From Glebionis coronaria (taxonomy: Eukaryota; Streptophyta; Magnoliopsida; Asterales; Asteraceae): a stretch of 64,000 bases of DNA. The stretch spans positions 494,037,627 to 494,101,626 of the forward strand of contig CM046881.1 of NCBI GenBank assembly GCA_025667525.1, written 5' to 3'. Position numbers and translations under genes: made by a program. Below the pieces are notes generated by a model. It was given only the letters and a program-made list of their open reading frames with translations. It was not told the DNA's origin and did not search any database. This document shows positions 39,892-50,873 of the stretch, one piece after another (position 1 is the first letter of the stretch; every line of letters starts with the position of its first letter).

Positions 39892-42248
39892 TGAATTTTG
39901 TGGTTGTTGTCGTGATTTTGTAGTTCTTGAAGAAGTGTACAGACATAAATTCACGGAATATGACAAAACCAATGAAAAATCTGGTAAAAAGTCTTAAAAA
40001 TCCTCGTTTAATAATATATATCTCTTTACACGGCTCAAAAGTTGTTGTCGGCTCAAACGATGATAAAATAAACCCGATCACAAATCCGTAGCCACTAAAA
40101 AATAAATCCCGTCACTTTGACTCGTCACTTTTGACTTCAAATCCGGCCACAAAAACACTTTTTTTACTCGTAAAATATGTTACCACTTGGTTCTTACGAA
40201 ATACCCGCTCAACATCACTTGACAAATATTTAATATCCCAATTTGTTAATATCCAATATTATATTGTATACTCCACTGGACTAACCTATGGCCCATTATA
40301 ATAATAATTTCCAAGACGTGGCAATATTCAATAGAAAGAGACGTGAAGATATCCAAGACATAGGCTAATAACAAACCCAAGACGTGGAGAAATAAAGGCC
40401 AGCTATCCCTACTTGTACTCACTAGACAACACGCAGCCCACTGCAAAACTTTTGAAAAAAAATACTCCACCTCCTTTTTATACTTTGACCTTACTGATAT
40501 TCACACAAAACTACACACGCATAGTATACTCCGCCCCTCTCTCTTTCCAATTCTCCCAAGAAAAAATTCTCAGATCTCGTTTCTTTATTTCCACTCAATA
40601 TGCAGCGATAACCAAAACAAAGATAAATCTCAATCTACTTTACCATCCATTGAAACCATAAAACTTAGATCTCGATTCCAGTAACTGAGATGATCTCACA
40701 GCACTAGGACAAATTCCAAATCACAATTTATTCGATTCACACATCAGTGTATAAATCTAACTTCAAAACTCAAACGGTTGGTGATGCATGTGTAAGACTT
40801 GTCTTCAAGGTCACTTATGTGGTCTCAGGTAGGCTTTCTGATCGTCTAATCGTCTTTCTAACATCTGTCGAGTCTTTCTGTCTAGTGTCAAGAGTGTGAG
40901 TCTTGGGTCGATGAAGGTGTGTTTGAGTTGAGTCGAGGATGAGGGTGAGTTGTTGTGTGTGTGAGTCTGTGAGGATTTCAGTCGAGAGAGGAGATGGTCT
41001 TGAGGGTGTTGGGGGTGACCGAGAGTGTTAGTTAAACGAGGGTGATTTTTTAAAGAGTTTGTGTATGTTAGTCTCGGGTCGAGTGTGTGTTTTGATTTGG
41101 GTTTTGTTAAATGGGTGAGGGAGTCGAGGGTGGATTTGTGTCTGTGTTGTTGAGTCGAAATTGATTTTCAAGAGTCTAGGGTGGGTCGAGAGAGGTTCTT
41201 GTTTTGTTGAGATGTTGGTGAAGGTGGAGTCGTGAGAAAGGTGTAACGAGGGTGTGATTGAGTGTCTAGACGAGGGTGTGTTTTGGTTTGTGAAAGTTTT
41301 AAGTGTGATTTGTTCGAAGGTCGAGTCGGGGTGAGATTGGTTTTTGAGAAGAGTGTTGGTGAGGGAGTCTAGTCTTGGTCGAGGTTCGAGGGTGTTGTGA
41401 GGGTGGTTTTAGTGGGTGAGACGTGTTCGAGAGGTGTGTTATGTGGCAGTCGAGGGTCAGTCGAAAGTCGAATCTTGAGGGTGGGAGTTTTCGTGTGGTG
41501 GTCTTTGGTGAGTTTTATTACCGTTGTGTTTGAATCGAGTAAAAAGCTTCGTTCGGAACAATCCGTTCGTTCGGAACTTGTTCGTTCGGAACTAGTTCGC
41601 TCGGAACTTGTTCGCTCGGAACTTGTTCGCTCGGAACTTGTTCGCTCGGAACTTGTTCGCTCGGAACTTGTTCGCTCGGAACTTGATGAGACTGTGTGAC
41701 GATGAAAGACAGTTGGACAGAAAGATGATGAAAGTTGATAACCAAGATACTTTTGACAGTTTTGACCCAAAAGGAAAAACAGAAAACTGATAAAAGATTG
41801 AGAAACTGATTATATAAAAGAAATTTATAAAAACTGATTATAGAAACTTAAAGATAAAAACTTAAAAAAAAATGAAAATAAAAATAAAACTTAGACAGAC
41901 GTTTACTTTCCACTTAATGAAAGACAATAAAATTTTTTTAAAAAATTCAATCAAAAATTGAAACAAAAAAAATAAAAAATAAAATAGAAAGAGTTTTTTC
42001 AATAAAAATACAAAATTAAAAAAGAAAACACAAACTTTTTATAAAAACACAAACTTTTTAAGTTTTGATAATAAAAATATGAGATTTTTGTATAAAAATT
42101 TGTGATTTTTATATAAAATAAGTAAATCAAAGATTTGACTATGATTTAAAATATAAAGACACAAACTTTTTAAGATTTAAGTTTGAAAAAATCAAAATCC
42201 ACCAAAATCAATTAAAATAAAAGCAAGAATAAACCAAACTAACCTTGG
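39892..42248 (-). other. Leader of element E
   Basis: 2.36 kb between primer site and the gag-like frame. The part at about 40880-41560 is strikingly G/T-rich on the plus strand, so the element's RNA would be poor in G there. Next to it is a 15-bp minisatellite (41566-41685), then an A-rich stretch on the plus strand up to 42240. No gene seen; frames across the minisatellite (repeating Ser-Glu-Arg-Thr and similar) are by-products. Confidence 0.7.
41566..41685. repeat. 15-bp minisatellite in leader of E
   Basis: Eight head-to-tail units of TTCGCTCGGAACTTG; the first two carry T in place of C at position 5, and the second also differs near its end. Each unit junction contains GTTC and GAAC arms that can pair. 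Confidence 0.95.
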
Positions 42249-42260
42249 CACTTGATACCA
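42249..42260 (-). other. Primer binding site of element E
   Basis: On the minus strand TGGTATCAAGTG, two bases after the LTR end, resembles the Met tRNA primer site of copia elements. It fixes the orientation of E as minus. Confidence 0.75.
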
Positions 42261-42262
42261 AT

Positions 42263-42708
42263 TGAAGGTCTACGGAATACTTGGCCTATTCTACATGATT
42301 GATTAGATTAATTAGGTGGATTGAATTGATTAATAAGATAAAGAAGATGAAGGGAGATGAGGGTGTAAAGAGAGAAAGGAGAGAAAAGAGAAGAGTAGAG
42401 AGAGAAAGTAAAGATTGATTATCGAGAAAAATGAAATCACCAACCCCTCCTAACATGCTAGGAGGGGTATATATAGCCCACCCTACATGTGGGCTATATG
42501 GACTATATCTTTACTAAATAGATCACGAGCCCATTACATTAATATATTGTTGGAGCGACCGATCCTTCATAAATACGTAAAACGTATTTCCAACAATCTC
42601 CCCCTAAGGGAGGTGGCTCCAAGAGACAAAGTTCTAAATAGTCTATCTCGTGATCTATGCTAACTAAGATGTGACCGCGACTTTATTGGGAAAAACGTAT
42701 TTCCAACA
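42263..42708 (-). repeat. 5' LTR of element E (right)
   Basis: 446 bp, starting TGTTGGAAATACG at 42708 on the minus strand and ending at 42263. Few differences from the left LTR. It contains the TATA/stem-loop and the internal copy of the LTR start with its polypurine tract (inner boundary at 42595). Confidence 0.9.
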
Positions 42709-43759
42709 GTATTATTAAAGGCACGCATTTTATTTTGATAGATTGTGAATTTCGTGTTCGTCGGGCATCATCGATCGTTGAAAGTCGTCATACTACTGTT
42801 AATACTTCAGGTGAGTATATAGCCTTGCTTTCTACTTGTTTTAATGATTTTAAAACCCGCGAGGGGGATACATGCTATTTGAAGTAAAATGAACACATGT
42901 CATGAGTAATTGTTGGACCCGAATGTTGCCTTTGTTGCCTTTGTTGATTTGAATTGTATAAGTACCTAAATTACAAAAGTCCCTAAATTCATGAGCCGTT
43001 AACTATCTTCTGACTTGATGTTGTGAGTTAGGAATAACCGCTTATTCTAATGATAGTACTATTGGGCTGACGACCCTATCTGAGACCAGGGCTTTACGCT
43101 GAGTAACCTCTGGGAAGGATAATTTTACGAGAATGAGAATTGGTATTCTTGCAATTGATACCCTAGTAGGGGCACTGGAATTCTTATAGTCATGTTGGCA
43201 TTTGGCGTGGGTGACTAAGTTAAGGGATCGGTGTCATGAGCTTAATACAATTCATTAGCTACTGCTATAAGATGAAACGCATGATTAATAGATTGTATGG
43301 CCACAATGCTATTAAACAATTGTGAATGATTTTTACGATGTGTTCAAATATGTTTTGTTAAACCTATAGACTTGCTCAACCTTTGTGTTGATGATTTTAA
43401 GCATGTATTTTAGGTACTTGAAGTTGTTGGATTGCGGAGCTTACTGGAGAAGGATTGCGGGATTGTTTTTGTAGTAATTTGGTCTAAAACAGATTTCTCT
43501 CCCATTTGTCTTAAATTTATAATATATGGTCCTGTATTTTGGTAAAAGGTTTGTCGTTTTGTTAAGATCCTAGGGGAACCTGAACGCTACTCTGATATAT
43601 TGTTAAACTGATTTTACTTGGGATTGAAGGTTTTAGACATTGATTGAAATTATTTCCTTATTATATTCCTAAATATACCGTTTTAAGGTCGTATAAAGAG
43701 TTTGTGAATAACACCCAATTGTGTATTTCCGCTGTGCAAGGTAAACTGGGGGTGTTATA

Positions 43760-45555
43760 GAATCTTCTCCAAAGCTTCCTATGTTGAGCAGGGTGCAGTG
43801 ACTGATTTCAACAATTTGGAAACAGAAATTCCAGTCAGTTCTATTCCCACTCATAAAGTAAACAACAACCATCCTACTACACAAATTGGAGATCCCAAGT
43901 CTGATGTACAAACCAGAAGACAACTTCAAACCAATACTGAAACTCATGCACTTGTGAGTTATGTCAAACAACAGCAGAGAACAAATCATAAAGATACTCA
44001 ACATTGTTTGTTTGCCTGTTTCTTATCACAAGTAGAGCCCAAAAACATTTCTCAGGCTCTTGATGAAGAAAGTTGGGTAGATGCCATGCAAGAAGAATTA
44101 ACACAATTTGAGCTACAAAAAGTTTGGATTCTTGTGGATCTTCCCTCAAGTAAGAGAGTAATTGGTACTAGATGGGGTTTCAGGAACAAGAAGGATAAAA
44201 GAGGAGTTGTTGTGAGGAACAAGGCAAGACTTGTTGCTCAAGGCTATAGACAGGAAGAAGGGATAGACTATGATGAGGTTTTTGTACCAGTGGCAAGGAT
44301 AGAAGCCATTAGGTATTTTTGGCCTTTACATCATATATGGGTTTTATAGTCTATCAAATGGATGTGAAAAGTGCCTTTCTTTATGGTACTATTTCAGAGG
44401 AGGTATATGTATCACAACCTCCAGGTTTTGTAGATCCTAAATTCCCCAACAGAGTCTACAAGGTTATCAAAGCACTTTATGGTCTGCATCAAGCTCATAG
44501 GGCCTGGTATGCAAATTTATCCAATTTTCTTTTAGAGCATGGATATAGGATAGGGACCATTAATAAAACTCTGTTCATCAAGAAGAATGCTAAGGATATT
44601 ATTCTAGTTCAATTCTATGTTGATGACATCATTTTTGGTTCTACCAAGAAGTCATGGTGTGAAGAGTTTGAGGCTTTGATGAAAAGAAGATTTCAGATGA
44701 GTTGCATGGGAGAACTAACTTTCTTTTTGGGACTGCAAGTTAAACAAAGGAAAGATGGAATATTTATCAGCCAAGATAAGTATGTTGCTGAAATCTTGAA
44801 GAAATTTTCATGTATGGATACAAGGAGTACAAGCACACCTTTTGAAGCAAAGAAGTCTTTATCAAAAGATGACATGGAGAAAATGTTGATATTCATCTAT
44901 ACAGATCAATGATTGGTTCATTGATGTATCTTACTTCTTCAAGGCCAGATATTATGTTTGTTGTGTGTGCATGTTCAAGGTTCCAAGTCAATCCAAAGGT
45001 GTCACATCTACATGCTGTGAAAAAGATTTTTAAGTATCTTAAAAGTCAACCCAATTTAGAATTATGGTATCCTAGAGATTCCACCTTTGAATTGGAAGCT
45101 TACTCAGACAATGATTATGCTGGATATAATCATGATAGGAAATCCATAACAGGAGGTTGTCAATTACTAGGCAGAAGACTCATATCATGGCAGTGTAAGA
45201 AGCAAACCATTGTTGCTACTTCTACAACTGAAGCTGAATATGTAGTTGCTGCTCATTGTTGTGGACAAGTACTTTGGATTCAAAATCAATTGTTAGACTA
45301 TGGGTTTAACTTCACGAACACCAAGATTTACATTGATAATGAAAGTACTATATGCATTGTTAAGAATCCAGTATTTCACTCCAAGACCAAGCATATTGAA
45401 ATAAGACATCACTTTGTAAGAGATGCCTATGACAAGAAGCTTATTCAATATTGAAGATTCATACATACAATAATGTAGCTGATTTTTTGACCAAGGCATT
45501 TGATGCAAAGAGATTCGAATTCTTGGTGACACATATTGGTATGCTCAACCAATAG
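43760..45555 (+). pseudogene. pol: pol of element B, second part: RT and RNase H (broken)
   Basis: Continues the polyprotein cut at 6740. RT starts with the region around [17 protein letters not shown] and [19 protein letters not shown] shift in a T run near 44318 precedes [12 protein letters not shown], and catalytic YVDD lies near 44620. Another shift near 44890 leads to the connection and RNase H region (SSRPDIMF, YSDNDYAGY, ATSTTEAEYVVAAHCC, YIDNESTICIV). A last shift near 45448 precedes LTKAFD and the stop at 45553. Catalytic motifs of RT are kept but the frame is not usable. Gene order and motif spelling are those of SIRE-type copia elements. Confidence 0.9.
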
Positions 45556-45714
45556 ACTACCGCATATGTTGAGGGGAGGTAATAGCTGTACAAATTTTTA
45601 TACTAATTTTTATTGTATAGTCTATGTTTTATGTTTTAATGTGATTGAAGGTTGATAGAAAAAGATAAAGAGGAAATTATGATAGTGGAATGCATGAACT
45701 GGTCAAAATTGTGA

Positions 45715-45800
45715 GGTACCGTTATAACTCCAAGTACCGCTAGCACAAATTCAAGCACCGAGTATGTTCCATGTACCGCTACATGTCCGTTGTACCGTTA
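45715..45800 (+). promoter_or_regulatory. GTACCGYTA motif array before the aORF of B
   Basis: Within the 400-bp spacer between pol and the aORF, five motifs related to the LTR array are evenly spaced: GGTACCGTTA at 45715, AAGTACCGCTA at 45732, AAGCACCGAG at 45753, TGTACCGCTA at 45772 and TGTACCGTTA at 45791 (18-21 bp apart). The aORF ATG is 156 bp downstream of the last. This could be a promoter for the aORF; that is inference. Confidence 0.5.
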
Positions 45801-45955
45801 AGGTTCTCTTTTGTAAATTTGGCGGTTTCTTCGCGCTTGGGTTTGTTATTTACTTAGATACTTATTTCAGTTACACAATTGATTCACCTAATCTTTTATT
45901 TTTATCTCTTGATTCTATAACCTTCTCTCTAATTTTCCGATCATCAAAAATACTA

Positions 45956-48900
45956 ATGGCTGCTTTACAAGTGATCTCTAAGCATAATTTGGTTGCGAAT
46001 CTTGCTGTGAATGATGACTCTCTTGGATTCCATGAGATTCTTGGTTTCTTATCTGGAAGTCATGTTCGTTTTGCACTCACTGTAAGTCCCATTGTCTCTA
46101 TTTTCATTGTTGAACAATTTTTGAACACTGCTGTATTAGGTACTCGGTTTGATCAACCTTGCATTAAGGCTAGGGTGAATCATAGAAATATATATGTAAC
46201 TGAGGTACTGCTAAGGGCAAGTTTGAGATTAAATGATGAAAATGGACTTAGTATGCTTAATAACACAGAGATTCATGATGGCCTTGCAGCCATGGGCTAT
46301 CAGGGTGGTAGGGAAAGTCTTACTTTCTTTAAAGCTTTATTTTCACCTCAATGGAAATTGCTTTCTCATGCTATTATTCACTGTTTAAGCTCTAAAGTTA
46401 CATCTTTTGATCAAATTCCTGCTGCATTGGCATCAACTGGTATTTGTTTAGGAAATAAGAGGGTTTTCAATTTTTCAAGATTAGTTTTTGAAGGCATGAC
46501 TAGGAATTTGGAAGGAACTAAAAAGTTTTTGATGTATCATAGATTCATTCAGGCTTTAGTTAGTGACCAAATACCTAACCTACCAAAGTTAACTGATACA
46601 TGGGATGTTCCTACATTCACAAAGAGAACTTTCTCTTTCTTGACCAAACAAGGTAATGCCTTTACAAGAATATTTACACCATTGTTTGCTCATATGTTAG
46701 CCCAACCTGCCAATCAAGAAGGTGAGGAACCTAGCAATGCTAGTAATTCTTAGCAAACTCCTTCTCACCAGAGTTCCCATTCCCTAGAAGATTCACATTC
46801 TTCTTCTCACAATGTTGGTGCTCCACCAAACAATGATGAGATGATCCATATACATGCTGCTTCTATTGCTGCTAGTGGTTCACCACCAGCACAAGCACCA
46901 GAGGTGGTGGATGTCGCAAATTTGACTGCTTTGTGTACTAGTTTGTCCCAAAAGGTACAGGTGTTGTAGAAAGCAAAACTTGTTCAAGACAAGAAAATTG
47001 CTGAATTGGAAGCTAGCCTAATCAAGTTGAGGAACAAGGTATCACCTTAGATGAGGCAACATAGATCTATTCAGAAGGATGCAATCAAAAAGCAAAGATT
47101 CAGAAACCACAAGAAAATGAAACTGAATGCAACCAAACAGGGGAGGAATTATGAAGAACAACCACCTTCTTCTGATAATAAAACAAGGATCTCTAGAAAT
47201 GACATCAATTTTGAGCTAGATGAAGATGTCATGGGGACTTATGAAGATGGAACTGGTTTAGAGACTGGTGTGGATGAACCTACAAATATGGAGATTCAAC
47301 AAGAAGAACCACAACCTACTCATGAGGAGCCACAAGTTGAAGAAATGATGGTAACTCGGCCAGCACCAACACCTCAATCACCACTTCAAGTGAATTGGAG
47401 TACTTTCTATGAGAAGTTGGAGGAAATTAATATTCAGTTTCCTGTATCTTCAACTCCACCACCACAAAGACAAATATGGTTTCAAAGGAAACAGTCTTTG
47501 AAAGTACTATCAAGATCAAGAATGAGCAATGGATCAGACAAGACTGAAGAGGTGCAAGTTGAAATGATAGCTTCAATGGAAGAAAGGGTATCTGGAGATA
47601 CACAAGTGATTGAAGAAACAAGTGTGTCTAATACTGGTGAAGTCAACATTGTTGAAGATCCAAGTACTGCTAAGCCAAATAAGCTGACTGCAAGTACTGC
47701 TGACATTGTTGAAGACCCAAGTACTGCTAAGCCAACTAAGCCGATTTCAAGTACCGCTGGTGATCATCCTTCACTATAAAGTCAAACTCCTTTTGGAGAG
47801 GATGAGACTTTAGCCCAATTACTGCTTGACTTAAGAAAGAAGAACTCAGCTGAGAAAACAAAACAAGCAAAGGCAGAGAAGAAGAAACAACAAGAAGTTC
47901 TTGCCAAAAAGGATCAAACTAAAGGTAAGAAAATTCAAGCTTCACACCCTACCAAAGGTATAGTTATTCAACATCAAGCTGATGAGGAAAGACCTTCCAA
48001 GCTGAAGAAGAAGCTACCTAAGATTAATCCAAAGGATAAGGGGAAGAAGCAAATACTATCAGAATTTGAAAATGAAAGTGATTCAGATGAAGATATAAGC
48101 AAAGTCATGTACAGATTTAATCAATTAGACCATGATGAGGAATATGCTTTCAGAATGCAAGAACAAATTCGTGAATATGAATTACAAGAGGAACTTGCAG
48201 CAAAACAGCATTTGCTAGAAGCTAAGAGAATACAACAAGAATGGAAAATAGAAGAGTATGATAGGATTCAAGCTGAATTACATGCAAGTGAGCTTCTTGC
48301 AGACTCATTGATAGCTGAAGAGAGAGATGCTTATGATGAAGAAGAGAAATCCAAGTTGATTGATGATCTGGTAAGGGAGCAACAAAGATTCTTTACTGAA
48401 AAGAGAAGAAGAGAAAAGATTAAGCCTCCAACTACTATGCAGATTAGGAATCAAATGATGAACTTTCTCAAGAAAGTTAAGGGCTTCACTCATATTCAGC
48501 TGGTCAAGAAATTTTTTGAAGAAATCAGGACTTTGTATGAGCAAAATAAGAGAACTGAATTGAATTTTGTTGAGATTGGATCTGAAGCAGATAGAATAGC
48601 TGTTGAAAGACATAGCAGACATCTGCAACAAGAAAGACAATTTGGAAGCACTCCTAGAATTGAGCCAAGTACTGCTGAACCTACAACTACATCTTCACCT
48701 CTCAATACCACTTATGTGAGGAAGAATAGAAAGGAGAAGGTAAGTTCAAAGGAGGAAGAGACTGCTCAAAGAATGAATGAAGGAGATGAAACTCAAGATC
48801 TTGCTCAGACTGAAAATGTACAAGCAGTACATACACAGTCAACGGTACATACTGAAGAGACGGCACATACAAACTTGGAAGAGGGTTCAACAGGATTTGA

Positions 48901-49561
48901 GGGAACCTCCAAGGATGTTAAAATAAAAAGATCAACAAAGAGAAAGAAGAAAGCCAAGAGGGCAAAGTCAACAGTAGGAGATAGTGATGATGATGAGAGC
49001 TTGAAGAAGTACTTGAAAATAGTAAAATTTGAAGATCAATGTATTAATACAGAGATTTTTGGAAAGAGATCATCTATTGCTAGATGGATATACTCTATGG
49101 ATCAAGGACTTGAAGCTCATAGAATTCAAAGAACTGATGGCACAACAAGGATATTCAGACTTTTGGAGGATATTCTTCACATTCTTAACAAACAAGATAT
49201 TTAGGATCTTTTCAGGTTAGTTCAAGAAGCCAGTGTAAGTAAAACTGAAGTATCACTATTTTATAGGGAATTTCTCTTCATGTATGAACCACATAACTGT
49301 GTTCAAGAAATGTTGAAGGTATTAGAGAATCAGGTTCCTAGTTACTGGAGATATTATAGGTCACGTGGATTGCATATTTTGGATATAGATGATGTTACAT
49401 AGTATATGCTGCAAAAGAAGAGTTACCCATTCAAAAGAAGAATGTTGGAACAACAATTGGAAGTTACAGAAGAATCTGGTGATGCTTTGGAGTTGGACAG
49501 AATGGTTAAACAACAAATGAAGGATTTGAAAGATGAGGAAGAAGCTGATAAAGAGCCTTAA
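45956..49561 (+). pseudogene. Extra ORF (aORF) of element B, SIRE env-position protein (stops only)
   Basis: One frame of 1,202 codons from the ATG at 45956 (MAALQVISKHNL) to the TAA at 49559-49561, without a frameshift. Six in-frame stops (TAG 46751, 46967, 47048, 49202, 49400; TAA 47777) all fit Gln codons after one C-to-T change. An N-terminal globular part (about residues 1-240) contains FFKALFSPQWKLLSH and NKRVFNFSRLVFEGM. A Ser/Gln/Pro-rich and acidic linker follows, with several PSTAKP-type repeats. A highly charged coiled-coil part lies at about residues 722-815 (MQEQIREYELQEELAAKQ), then NQMMNFLKKVKGFTHIQLV. A C-terminal part holds RTDGTTRIFRLLEDILHIL and LFYREFLFMYEP. I recall the same arrangement after pol in SIRE-type elements of daisy-family plants, where it is usually left uncharacterised. 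I see no signal peptide or clear membrane segment, so env function is unsupported. Confidence 0.8.
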
Positions 49562-50362
49562 GTGTTTGACTTTCAGTCACACTTCACAAATGGTTCTCAG
49601 TTCACCATGTCTAACACACATAAGAGCTGGCTAGTCCATAAGCAAACGATTTGTGGTAAAGACTTCTCAAATCCGTTGAAAGCTGGTAGTTTGCTAAAAA
49701 CTATATGGTTTTGACTCACCTTGTTTCGAGACAAAGAGTTGGCTAGTCCTAGACAAACGGTACTAGGTAAAGACTACATCAAATCCGTTGATGGTTGACA
49801 ATTTACCAAAAATTATAGGGTTATCAGTACACCTTATTCTTCATGAATAAAGTATTGGCTATTCCAGAGTGTACGGCTAACTGGTAAAGAATATATCAAA
49901 TCTGTTGATAGCTGGCGATTTGCTAAAAATCATGAAGCCAATACAGATTGGTTTTTGTTGTTAACTGTTTTATTTCAGGTATGAAGATTGTAAGCAAAGA
50001 AGTATTCAAGTAGGAAAATACTTAGAAGGTTTTGTCTTATCAAATCAAGACTGAAGTTCATGATTCAGAGTTCATGGATTTAACTCAAGAAGACAATTAC
50101 TGATGCTGCAAAGATAAATGAATGTTTACAAGACACAAGAAGATCATAGTTTGAAGACAAAGATGATATTCATGCTGTTTGAAGATTATCTTATCAAAAG
50201 AAGATCTACATTGAAGTGTTTGGCTACATTCAGTTGGATACAAATACAATTACCAAGTTCAAACCAAGGATGAAGGAAAGACTGAAGACATGTATTCTAA
50301 ATACATTCAGTACAAGAGAAACAAGAAGACAACAATGTTATCATTCCTGTTTAGGAGAGGAT
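49562..50362 (+). other. 3' noncoding region of element B
   Basis: 800 bp from the aORF stop to the 3' LTR. The first half is a three-unit tandem repeat (49622-49945); the rest is rich in AAGAAGA/GAAGAC strings. The polypurine tract AGGAGAGGA is at 50353-50361. The short frame at 50216-50404 crosses into the LTR and is not supported. Confidence 0.75.
49622..49945. repeat. Tandem repeat of about 113 bp in element B
   Basis: Three diverged units starting near 49622, 49736 and 49851. Shared strings are TTGGCTAGTCC, CAAACGGT, GGTAAAGACT, ATCAAATCCGTTGA and AATTTACCAAAAA. Confidence 0.75.
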
Positions 50363-50868
50363 TGTTGGGAATTATTTGTTAAGTGTCAAGTACCGTCAGT
50401 GTAATTTAAGTACTGTTAGTATTATACAAGTACTGTTAGTGTTAACGCGGTACATAGTAAGTAATGCTACTTATAAAGTAAGTACTGCTATATTGATTAG
50501 GACGAATATATCTTTGTATAAGATATGTCGTAGTTATAGTTAGAGTATATCTTATGTGATATACTTAAATAGTTAGAATATTGATAATATATCGTCTGTG
50601 ATATAGTTATCTTTATAGAATATTCTAAGGTTTCTAGGGTTCCTTAATCTATAAAAGGAACATAGGTACAATGTCATTCATGTACCTCATTCAAGTCGAT
50701 TAATAAGAGAATCGAATAGTTAAAAGTAATTTTGTTCTTCTGTGCTTTATAAGTTAGATTCCGCATAATTTATTTAGTTTGAGTAAGAGTTCTCAAAGTA
50801 TTTTAGTTTGATTACAAACTACTATACTAGTTCTTAACAAAATATAGATCCAATCAAAGGGATCAACA
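50363..50868 (+). repeat. 3' LTR of element B
   Basis: TGTTGGGAATTATTTG to GATCAACA, 506 bp, matching the 5' LTR with scattered differences, many of them C/T or G/A. The motif array begins at about 50388 and a TATA box lies near 50650. Confidence 0.93.
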
Positions 50869-50873
50869 ACATG
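50869..50873. repeat. Target site duplication of element B, right copy
   Basis: ACATG after the LTR end, identical to 1377-1381; copia A RT resumes here. Confidence 0.92.

Larger units (their letters stand above)
33842..42708 (-). mobile_element. Element E: non-autonomous copia-like element with gag-like frame only
   Basis: 8.9 kb with LTRs of 448 bp (left) and 446 bp (right), TG...CA, flanked by GTATT at 33837-33841 and 42709-42713. The empty site is visible in C's 5' LTR near 24123. Orientation is minus: the Met-type primer site lies beside the right LTR and the polypurine tract beside the left one. The interior holds a 2.3 kb leader, one gag-like frame (37711-39891) and a 3.4 kb tail with tandem repeats. 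No protease, integrase, RT or RNase H motif is seen, so it would need enzymes from a related element. Copia affinity rests on LTR style, primer site and the Cys/His motif region of the frame. Confidence 0.85.

Noticed and set aside
41566..41685. CRISPR-like array
   Set aside because: Units are directly adjacent without spacers, and the context is a plant retrotransposon.
41369..41790. Overlapping frames with Ser-Glu-Arg-Thr and Phe-Ala-Arg-Asn-Leu repeats
   Set aside because: The 15-bp minisatellite is open in several frames on both strands; no evidence of coding.
44693..45532. Minus-strand frames opposite RT/RNase H of B
   Set aside because: Shadows of the coding strand with no domain of their own.
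45956..49561. Envelope protein identity for the aORF
   Set aside because: The position fits, but there is no visible signal peptide, membrane span or glycoprotein-like part; kept as uncharacterised extra ORF.
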